Below are positions 10,201 to 17,800 of a stretch of DNA of 64,000 nt, one piece after another. How positions within the stretch are numbered: the stretch's first letter is position 1; each line of letters begins with the position of its first letter. Below the pieces are notes generated by a model. The model had not been told where the DNA came from, made no database searches, and saw only the letters and a list, made by a program, of their open reading frames with translations. This stretch comes from Salinibacterium sp. UTAS2018 (GTDB lineage: Bacteria; Actinomycetota; Actinomycetes; Actinomycetales; Microbacteriaceae): the NCBI RefSeq assembly GCF_004118935.1, contig NZ_CP035375.1, positions 1,860,001 to 1,924,000 of the forward strand, in the 5' to 3' direction. Made by a program: the position numbers and the translations under genes.

Positions 10201-11481
10201 CGGCGCGGGTGTGCTGCTGGTGAATTCGAGCCCGTCGGGGATCGTATCGATGATCAGAATTTTTCCGGTCTCGAGGGCGTATTCGGACGACTGGTAGTTG
10301 AGCGTCCAGGTGCTCACCGCACCCTGCGTGATTTCCGAGTCGCTTACAGTTTTCTGAATCGAGACATCTTCGGCGTAAACGGTATCGGTGTCGTCGTCGC
10401 TGTAGCTTTTTCCGTCACCGGAGTAGGTGCCGTCGGTGACGGCGTAGTTGGTGAGTGGCTGCTCGTCGTACGTGACGTCACCCATGTTGTTGTCGAGGTT
10501 CGCGGTAGCTTCTCCGTCGAAGGCAACGTTCTCGCGCAGGGGGATGCCGGCGGCGTAACGGATGGTGATGATGCCATCGGTAGCGAGCTGGCCGTCAATC
10601 GTCCAGACAACCTTCGTGTACACGTCTTCAGGGAGGGGACCATCGCCGTCGGGGTCGACGACCACGGTGCTGGTGACGGGGGAGAAGTTTCCGCAGTTGT
10701 CGTTGGTCACAGCGCTCGGGAAGTTGACGATGCGCCCGGAGCCCTCATAATCTTCGGTGTCGTCTGAGCTGTTGTCAGCGGCGGAGCATCCGAGAAATTC
10801 AAGGCCAGCCGGAAGGAAGTCGGTGACAGTGAAGTCAGAGCTGGGGTTGACGCCGTTATTGGTGACAGTGAGTTCGTAGACCGTCTGGTGGTCGTGCACG
10901 CCGCGCAGCAGTTCGTCTTCGGGGCTGTTCAGCTCCGTCTTCTCAAGGATGAAGGGAACGAGTTTGGTGCTCGACTCTGCCGAACCACCCACCGTGCGCG
11001 ATGACTCAACGACGTCGCCGTCTTTGTCGAACTTCACCAGCGCGCGCGCGTTGGTGTTGGCAAGCGCTTCAGCAACGCCTGGCAAGGTGTCGCCGACCAC
11101 GTAGGGAGGCGTGTCGTAACTGAATGAGTAGGTGAGCGAAACAACGGCGCCCGACGAGAGGTCGGCAACGTTGTTCCAGATGAGCTTCGTGGCGCCACCG
11201 TCGAGAGCGATCATCTCGGGTGCGCCGTAGATGGAGTTCGTCACCAACGTTGCCCCCGCAGGCAAGATGTCGGTGAACGTGAGGTTGTACGCGTTGGTGC
11301 CGGAGGTCTGCTGGGCAGTGAGCGTCACGGAGACATCATCGCCGTACAACGTAGCTGCGGTCACCTCACGGTCGACGCTGACGGCGATGTCCGCTTCAGC
11401 GGCCGTCGCGATCGTCGCGGGAACAGTGATACTCGCCGCCATCAGGGCAGCAACGAGCAATGGGCGCAGCAAAAACTTCAC
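4204..11481 (-). CDS. Giant wall-anchored surface protein, paralogue 1 (DUF11 + SdrD-B repeats, LAFTG signal)
   Basis: This is a 2425-aa secreted protein. I chose the GTG at 11481, not the ATG at 11586. VKFLLRPLL then matches the paralogue's start and opens a signal peptide ending near TIATAA, an AAGG lies about 11 nt upstream, and the length equals that of the paralogue. Residues about 30-1445 hold about nine DUF11-like beta domains (TYTVKVSNNS-type blocks). Residues about 1450-2375 hold eight SdrD-B/Cna-B-like repeats with the core DxNxDGxQDxxEPGLPG and TTTTDxxGxYLF, which probably bind calcium. The C-terminus is LAFTG (residue 2382), a hydrophobic helix and an RR tail, which is a sortase signal of the LAxTG kind. 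The likely role is adhesion or a surface stalk; the ligand is unknown. Confidence 0.88.
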   Translation of the reverse strand: MKFLLRPLLVAALMAASITVPATIATAAEADIAVSVDREVTAATLYGDDVSVTLTAQQTSGTNAYNLTFTDILPAGATLVTNSIYGAPEMIALDGGATKLIWNNVADLSSGAVVSLTYSFSYDTPPYVVGDTLPGVAEALANTNARALVKFDKDGDVVESSRTVGGSAESSTKLVPFILEKTELNSPEDELLRGVHDHQTVYELTVTNNGVNPSSDFTVTDFLPAGLEFLGCSAADNSSDDTEDYEGSGRIVNFPSAVTNDNCGNFSPVTSTVVVDPDGDGPLPEDVYTKVVWTIDGQLATDGIITIRYAAGIPLRENVAFDGEATANLDNNMGDVTYDEQPLTNYAVTDGTYSGDGKSYSDDDTDTVYAEDVSIQKTVSDSEITQGAVSTWTLNYQSSEYALETGKILIIDTIPDGLEFTSSTPAPDSGPTYNDDGTITVSWDAAAFAEASDSGEITLVTTALPAYRVKGTGGVERPVSSNDSWTNTVELATATTIIGEDGIETSEIEILDTSSASQEAKGITLTKKVAEPVAQMDGACDTIDGLDFKDKQAAGVFHPGDWVCYELTVEFPGKLDTLDNVVNDFLPAGFTFVSYAETALNDVDSTFVEVDPEDPSRLLTWNVGNVDKGTTFQVLVTAEITDPAAITDGDITSNLMKMTYKNTAGDVFQLRDAADTIVEKPIVALTKGITKVDGEAVTGAPSNKVTLQATEVVTYEIVVTNDGGQDAAKVEVWDRLPSGLACSDVVASSLAGGECEAGIITWTIDDLAEDESATLSYNLTIPANASAGFDYTNTAGVRTYQGEANTGTPADYYPVKNIDPTVEKLANSDEAKDVATVSIPDPTIVKSATTSVVYADNLAAEATIGELITYTVTTTIPQGSSVYNKAIITDKVDARLLLIGTPTYVLRNDDGVTNGTATVGANQLVTVALPTPYENLPDSGDDTITITITARVLDASGPSMSNTVKNSAIFAWEHANGTQATSVSSNEVSTLIVEPRIAVTKKSNDPDGIVEPGQPVTYTVKVSNNSAPNVSTAHDTVAVDKIPDTIELVDAAGEPLDDGDAVGTYGVWNESDREVVFTLGDIKRGASITLTYNAKVVNPLVSNSALTNTVVATTTSLAGTATGERTSTSGKTGYKATAKVTLQAPAISLVKTATPSTRTIGEVIDYTVVVTIPKDVVAYDTTIIDSMPTDVRFGSFTSATCDQAGEECVGLPALKDSVIGVTPAATDRQIGYFLGDIVAATADRTVTLKYTGVVTTAAEDGDVLRNTAIPRWNFESKVDDEPTSVPTSFDTSGPASSADAKAVEPKITIDKAVEGQDGDSDARRAKPGQELKYTIVVRNTGTSPAYDVVVTDTPDIRTTISGISPAVSSPVAAGSLEWTIAEIPVDGSVTITYTAAMPLLSTSTLEKPVVANTADVTEYFGVPKAKRTVADDFKKYTDVTDDTVRVTLDVASLGDVIWFDINNDGTQNAAAAGVTAEPGIAGVTVDVIWAGPDGNFATTGDNETFSAVTNATGGYLVSNLPGGQYRVTVDATTLPAGMTPTFDLDNGIDVPNGVWQGSLAADAEKRDVDFGYTGTGSIGDYVWFDQNKDGVQDSNEPGLPGATVTVVFGGLDGDLSTTGDNITYTTTTDAEGAYTVGLLPAGPYSVTVSKLPTGFTVVSDPDDVVDATSTLTLTAGEDNEEQDFGYAGTGSIGDFVWLDRNGDGKQDDTEPGIYGATVELAWLGADGELGGGDDAVFTTTTDADGKYLFPNLLPGDYSVAVTGGLPDAAVASYDRDGDKDSVTPVTLTAGQKIDDVDFGYDVTSVIGDRVWWDLNSDGVQDDGEPGIPNVDIRVTYLGTDGVLGGEDAAGDLIFTATTDADGDWTVTEIPDGSYIIEVVGGVPAGFFPTWDSDSLTTNPDQKSEIVLEGSNLEQDFGYVGDSSISDTVWLDLDKDGTQNNGEPGLPGAEVTLVWFGPDGVAGGDDDVTFVKTTDSNGKYLFGGLPEGDYSVTVNTDTLPTGVTATFDADAGPNQPTAATTASTVGPNSTTAVALPAATDLDNIDFGYVGTGSIGDTVWLDQNGDGIVDDSESGIAEVDVTLTWAGLDGELGTDDDVVSTTTTDANGKYLFEDLPSGLFTVELANLPAGLTATADPDSGDDNTSQLTLAGAEANLVQDFGYRGDAGVGDLVWLDVDNDGVQGENEPGLSGIVLTVTSPGADGIFGSDDDIIITTTTDENGNYLVEGLPAGDVKVSYDPTTLTEGFVPSSDLDGDVLFETTATLISGETLLDVDFVVIGSATLNGVVFDDPNGNGVRDSGDKGIANATVNVVWEGPNGPVTITVITDEKGAWELTNLPAGTYTAAVDLASVDAEYRPSTGTTSTVELPAFGERSVIQGLTTVMLAFTGSNIAMGGLLAGLLLLSGLLFLLPSRRVRGEGKQLLAIEK

Positions 11482-11521
11482 GGGTAAGACCTTCGGGATT
11501 GGCCTCCGACCTACCAAATTA

Positions 11522-11634
11522 TCGGGTGTAGGTCGCAAGCAACTCGGGTGTTCTCGGGTATGTAGCGCTGCAGTCGAGTCCCCCATAGAGAGGACCCAGT
11601 TGTAACACTGCTACCCAAGGTACGCGACACCCGA
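11522..11634. promoter_or_regulatory. Cluster of TCGGGTRT repeats upstream of surface-protein gene 1
   Basis: TCGGGTGT occurs at 11522-11529 and 11544-11551, TCGGGTAT at 11554-11561, and the inverted copy ACACCCGA at 11627-11634. They lie 40-150 bp upstream of the GTG start. Their role is unknown; they could be regulator sites or leader RNA structure. Confidence 0.35.
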
Positions 11635-11677
11635 TGATCCCTGCAGCCCTAGTAAGCGGGTGAAATGGGTTGTCTAT

Positions 11678-11726
11678 GTCCCCCGAAAAGTCCCCCAAAC
11701 CGCTGACTCCTGAAAAAACAGCGGTT
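11678..11726 (-). promoter_or_regulatory. GTCCCCC direct repeat and hairpin upstream of surface-protein gene 1
   Basis: GTCCCCC occurs at 11678-11684 and again at 11690-11696, a 12-bp period. A similar pair precedes the paralogue. An inverted repeat AACCGCTG-N13-CAGCGGTT spans 11698-11726. The rest of the 328-bp gap between the two surface-protein genes shows no coding sequence. Confidence 0.45.
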
Positions 11727-11750
11727 AACAGGCCCACCCATGACACAAAC

Positions 11751-11790
11751 GCGGCGAGAGTGCAGGCAACTAGCCCCGCACTCTCGCCGC
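11751..11790 (-). terminator. Hairpin terminator after surface-protein gene 2
   Basis: Perfect 13-bp arms (GCGGCGAGAGTGC and its complement) flank a 14-nt loop, 20 bp past the stop codon. On the minus strand the stem is followed by GTTTGTGT, a moderately U-rich tail. Confidence 0.75.
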
Positions 11791-11809
11791 GCTCAGGCGC
11801 GAATTTGTA

Positions 11810-14800
11810 CTACTTACCTGTCGTTAGCGCAGCCACTGCAGGCGCCGTGGCAGTGCCCGCTCGCCGACGCGGGCGAGTGAGCGCGAACCCCAGCAGCAGA
11901 AGCAGAACCGCGAGCCCGCCTCCGAGAGCAATGTTGGATCCGGTGAACGCCAACATGAGGTTCGTCAGCCCCTGAACGACCGACCGCGAGCCGAACGCCG
12001 GCAGCTCGACCGTTGATGAGGTTCCGGTCGACGGACGGTAGTCCGAACTCACCGAGCTCAGATCGACCGTTGCGGTGTAGGTTCCCGCCGGCAGATTCGT
12101 GAGAACCCACGCGCCGTCGGCGTCAGTGACCACGGTGATAGTGACGGGACCGTTTGGCCCGGCCCACACCACATCAACCGTGGCGTTCGGGATGCCCAAC
12201 TCGCCCGTGTCGCGAACTCCGTCACCATCAGCATCATCGAACACAGCACCGATCAAGGTGGCACTTCCGATGACGATGAAGTCGACATCGAGCAGAGTCT
12301 CTCCGGAGACCAACGTTGCCGTTGTGTCGAAGAAGTCGCCACCATCAAGATCAGCGCTGGGCACGTATCCCTCGGGGAGCGTCGTGGGATCGTACGAGAC
12401 CTGCACTTCTCCGGCCGGCAGCCCCTCTTCGAGGTAGTTGCCGTTCTCATCTGTTGTCGTCGTAATGACGATGTCATCAGCCGTGCCGAACACTCCATCG
12501 GTGCCGGGGCTGGTGATGGTGATCACGATTCCCGGAAGGCCGGGCTCGTTCGCACCCTGAACGCCATCATTGTCGACGTCGAGCCAGAGCAGATCGCCTA
12601 CTCCCGCGTCGCCGGCGTAACCGAAGTCCTGCTCCAGGTTGGCTTCGCCCGCCGAAAGCACCAGCTGCGACGCATCATCGTCGCCACCATCGGGATCGGC
12701 GGTCGCTGCCACTCCAGCAGGCAAGTTCGTCAGCTCCACCGTGAAGGTTCCTGTCGGAAGGTGCTCGAAGAGGTAGTTGCCACTCGCATCCGTCGTTGTC
12801 GTGAACACAACGTCGTCGGGGGTACCGAGCAGACCGTCGAGGCCAGCCCACGTCAGCGTCACCCCAACCTCGGGGATTCCCACTTCGTCAGCGTCAACGA
12901 CGCCGTCACTGTTCTGGTCGAGCCACACCGTGTCACCGAGCGAACCAGTCGCGGCGTAACCGAAGTCGATGGTGTCGAGATCGGTGTCAGCCGGCAGCGA
13001 TACTGCCGTAGTCGAGTTCGCTGCGACTCCTGAAGCTGGCGTGCCCGGCGTGGGCGTGTTCGTGCCAGCATCCGCGTCGAACGATGGGAGAAGTCCCGCC
13101 GGCAGCGTTGCTGTGTCTACCGTCACCGAGTAGTTGCCCTCAGGAAGACCGCCGAAGAAATACTCTCCGTTGTCGTCGGTGGTTTCGACGAACGTCACGT
13201 CATCGCCACCGCCAGCAACGCCGTCTGCGCCAAACCAGACCAGAGTCACGTCGACACCGGCAAGACCTGGCTCACCGGCATCCTGCACACCGTCGTTATT
13301 CAGATCGAGCCATACGAGATCTGAAATGCTCGAGTCGCCGTTGTAGCCGAAGTCCTGGTTGAGGTCGGAGGCGTCGAGGGTGGTCTGCGATTGGCCGCCT
13401 AATCCTTCGGTTGCCGCATCGTCGTCATAGGTTTGAGCGAATCCCGAAGGGATTCCCGCCGTTACCTCCACGAGGTACTCGCCGTCAGGAATGTTGATGA
13501 TGATCCAGTCACCATCAGCATCGGTCTGAGCTGTGTACACGACGTCGGTGTTGGTGCCAGTTCCGCCCGCGACGCCGTCGGCACCGAAGTAGGTGACACT
13601 GATGTCGACGTTTCCGAGGCCAGGCTCTCCCACGTTCTGAACACCGTCAGAGTTACGGTCCCACCACACACGGTCTCCAATTACAGAGTCTGCGAAGTAA
13701 CCGAAGTCAACGCTCGTCACCGCATCTCCAACAGAGATAGAGACCGGAGTCTGCGAGTTGTTGTTTCCGTCGCTGTCGAAGCTGTTGACAACACCGTCAG
13801 GCAACCCGCCCAAAACCTCGACCGAGTAGTCACCCGGAAGCAAGTTGGGGAAGGTGTAGGCGCCCAGCGCATCCGTGGTCGTGAGGAACACGCCGTCGTC
13901 GCCGTTGCCTTCAATGCCGTCGTTACCGAACCACGTCAACTGCAGTTGAGCGCCGTTGATGCCGCGCTCGGTGGGGTCTTGAACACCATCGTTATCGCGG
14001 TCGAGCCACACGTAGTCACCGATGGATGCGGTGCCGTTGTATCCGAAGTCCTGATCAGTACGGTCCTCGCCGGCTGTCAATGCGGTTGTCGACGTTTCGC
14101 TCGTTCCCCCATTGGGGTCAGAAACGACGGCGTATCCGGCGGGCAGGTCGCTCACCGTGACGGAGTAGGGACCAGCGGGCAAATTGTTGACCGTGTAGTT
14201 TCCGTCGGCATCCGTGGTGGTCGTGATGGTTGCGTTGTCTGCGGTCGTTGCGAGGTCGCCATCCTGCCCGCCGAAGACGACCGTGACAGTCGCATCGGGA
14301 AGGCCTGGCTCATTCGAATCTTGGATGCCATCCGAGTTCTGATCGAACCAGATGTAGTCGCCGATGGAGCCGGTACCGGTGTAACCGAAGTCGACATCGC
14401 GTTCCTCGCCATTTTCGGCGAGCGCACCCTGCCACACCCCGTTCGGCGTGACCGTGGTGCCATCGAAGTCGTAGCTTGCTGTCATTCCCGCGGGGAGCGT
14501 TGCGGCGTCTACCGTGACGCGGTAGATGCCACTGGGCAGGCTTTGTACAAGGTATTCACCTTCGCTGTCGGTGACGGTGTTGTACGTCTTATCGTCGGGA
14601 GTGCCGAACGTGCCGTCGGCACCCAATCCGACCACCGTGACACCGACGTTCGCGAGCCCCGGCTCAGTGGGATCTTGCACACCGTCGTTGTTGACGTCGT
14701 ACCAGATGTAGTTTCCGATCGAGGCGAGATCGAGTTCGATGCTCACCACATCGGCGGTTACATCGTCGTATTCGTTGTAGTCGATCGCGGGATCTCGGTC

Positions 14801-17800
14801 TGCAGCTGGCACACCGAAGTATCCGGAGATATCCGCGGTATTGACGATCTCTGCACCGGTCAGCACTGCGTCGCTCCCGCTGAGGAGAGGCATCGTCACC
14901 GTGTAAGTGATCTCCACAGAATCGCCGACAGCGATGGGGCCTGAGATGCTCCAGCTCAGGGTTCCGTCGGAGGGGTCAGAGTCGGTGTTCGTGACACCGG
15001 CCGGGGCTACCGAGGTGAAATCGGTAACGCGGTCATCCGGAGCATCCGTGACAGTGACGTCATAGGCGGGCGCGGTACCCGTGTTGGTCACGATGACCGT
15101 GTACTCAAGGGCATCACCGGGCTTGGCGCGGCGAGTGTCGGAGTCGGCCGTCTGATCTTCGACAGCCTTGTCAATCGTGAGCGTCGGCTCGACAATCTGC
15201 GTGTTCGCGGTCGACGGGGTTCCGTCGTTGGCAAAGTCTGCCGGGGCCGGCACTGTCGTCGGCGTTCCATCGACGAGGTTTTCGTCATTCCAGTACGGAC
15301 GAACCGTGTTCACGAGCGTGCTGCCATCTGTCGCAGCCGTCGTCACGATGCCGGTGTAGCTGAACGTGATGACACGATCTTCAGCCACAGCCGGGTCGAA
15401 GTCACCAATGGAAAAACCAATGGTGCGGTCACTCGTGCTCGGAGCACCAATGAGGTCAACTTCCTCACTGCACGCGGAGCCATCCTGATCGCAGACAGCG
15501 TCATCGTTGAAGGCGCCGAACCGCACGTTGGCCGGCATCGTGTCGATGATGGTGACGTCGTCTGCGAGGACGCCCGACGGGATAGTCACGTCGACGGTGT
15601 AGGTCACGGCCTCGCCGATCGTGCGCGTCTCCGGAGTTGCCGTCTTGTTGACGCCCACGCCCGGTGTCTGCAGCGTGACAATGCTGGAGTCTTGGTACCC
15701 GCCCTCTTCTGTTCCGAGGGCAGATTCTGACGTGCGCTCGTCGGGAACTTCTCCGGCGATCGAAGTGGTGGTCGCATCCGCCGTGTTTACGATGGCGGCA
15801 CCACCGCGCAAGGGGTTAACGACCTCGACGCTGTAGGTGAAATCGGGGCCTGCGCCCGGCGCGATGCTCGCGACGGTGAAGGTGATCGTGCGCTCGCTTT
15901 GATCCCACACTCCGCCGCCGGGGAGCGTCGCATCAGCCGTGACGGGGTCGCCGGTGCCGTTGAGAGGCTGGACCGTATCCGGCAGAGTGTCGACGATGAC
16001 CGTGTCGTGAGCAGTCGACACATTGGATGCGCTGCTGTTGCGCAGTGCGAGCGTGTATTCGATGACGTCACCCGCTGCGACCATGCCGTCTACGGCATTA
16101 CTGCTCTTCTGCAGGCTGATGTCCGGCTCCACGATGGTTGTCGTGACGCTGTCGCTCACCCCGGAATCGCTCGAGCCATCAATGTGATCCCACGCGAGGG
16201 TGGCGTTATTGGAGACGGCGTCGGCGCGGACAGGGCCGCTGGCATCCAGCACCCGGACGACGATCGTGAGCACGATGAGGTCGTCACCGCTATTGGGCTC
16301 GTTTGTGTACGTCGCCCCCAACGGCGCCGTGACGAGTTGGCCGCTTACCGTCGCGTTCTGCGAGGCGCCGCCATCCACCGTAAAGGTGGGGGTTCCCACG
16401 ATTTCTAGGTCATCGCTGATGATGTCGGTTACCGCAGGGTTTTCGTAAGCGCTTCCGCCCTCAGGAATGGTGGTGGTCACCGTGTAGGTGATGAGTTCGC
16501 CGATCGTTGCTTCGGAGGCAGCGTTATTTCCACCCTCGTCGATCGAAGTTGTCGCCGTCTTGACGACGGTGGGACGTTCGACACTAGCGGTCGCCGTGTC
16601 GGTCGCCTCATCGCTGTTGGCGTCGTCTTCGAGAGTCGGATCGATATTGTTCTCGGGAACGTAGACCTGCGGGCCACCGTTGTTGGTGTCGCCTTCGTAG
16701 TTGCGAACACCGGTGGTGTTGAGGAACACATCGCCCAGCGACGAGTCGTCGGGGGTGATCACGTCGTAGGTCACGGTATAGCTATCACCGGCAGCGACGG
16801 GGCCAGGGACAGTCCACTCAATGGAGCGCACGGGTGCCGGAGAACCACAGGCACCGGCGTCGCTGATGTTCTCAATGTCGGAGCATTCCAGAAGCGCGGG
16901 CAGGTTATCTCGGATCGAGATGTTCTCGGCCGCTTGGCTTCCGTCGTTGGTCACGGTGATGGAGTAGGTCACGCGATCAGTCGCCTGCACCGTGAGGGTG
17001 TCGACGGGCGCGCCGCTGATCGGATTCGTGTTGAGTTCTGTGATGCCTTTGGCCACAGTGACGATCGGCTTTTCGACAAGCGTGTCGGCCTGATCGCGCA
17101 GCTGGAACACATCGCCGGCGGTGTTCTCGTACGTCATTTTCATGATGTTCGCGGTAATCGAACCATCAGTGATCGCGGCAGGGTCGCTGATCCGGGCGGA
17201 AATAAGAACCTGGAATTCGGCTGAAGCATCGACGTCGCCCACGTTCCAGCTGAGCAGAGGTGAGCCCGCGTCATTGGAGAAGACGATGCCATCGGCTGCC
17301 GTCAAGGTGCTGGCCGAGGTGTACTCGAAAGTTTCATACGTAAAACCGGCGGGAAGGAAGTCGGCCACGTTAACTTCGAGAGAGTCGAGAATCCCGGGGA
17401 AGTCAACGGTCAATTCGTAGCAAACGAGGTCGCCAGGATGGAACGGGCCAGTGACGGTCTCGCTGAAGGCCAGACCAGATTCAGCCCCACAGGTAGTCGC
17501 GATATCCGCAGGCTGGGCGACGCGTTTGTTGATGTCGATGCCCTGCCCCGTTTGGCTGGCGCTTGAGTCATCGACGATAGGGAGAGTTGAAGTGTTCGCT
17601 CCGCTGTCGGTGATAATTTCCGCGGTGCCTCCAAGAGTCACGGTATTTACCCACTCGTCGTTGGAACTCACCGGGCCACCACCGTTGCGGTAGTCGGTGC
17701 GGGCCTCTGTCGTCACCGTGATCGTTCGAGATTCTGACGCGGCCACAAAACCGGGGAAATCCCACGACAGAGTGATGGTGCCGTCGGCATTCGTCACCGC

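Noticed and set aside
11482..11586. 35-residue N-terminal extension of surface-protein 1 from the ATG at 11586
   Set aside because: It would place non-hydrophobic residues before the signal peptide, has no equivalent in the paralogue, and the GTG at 11481 gives matching lengths.
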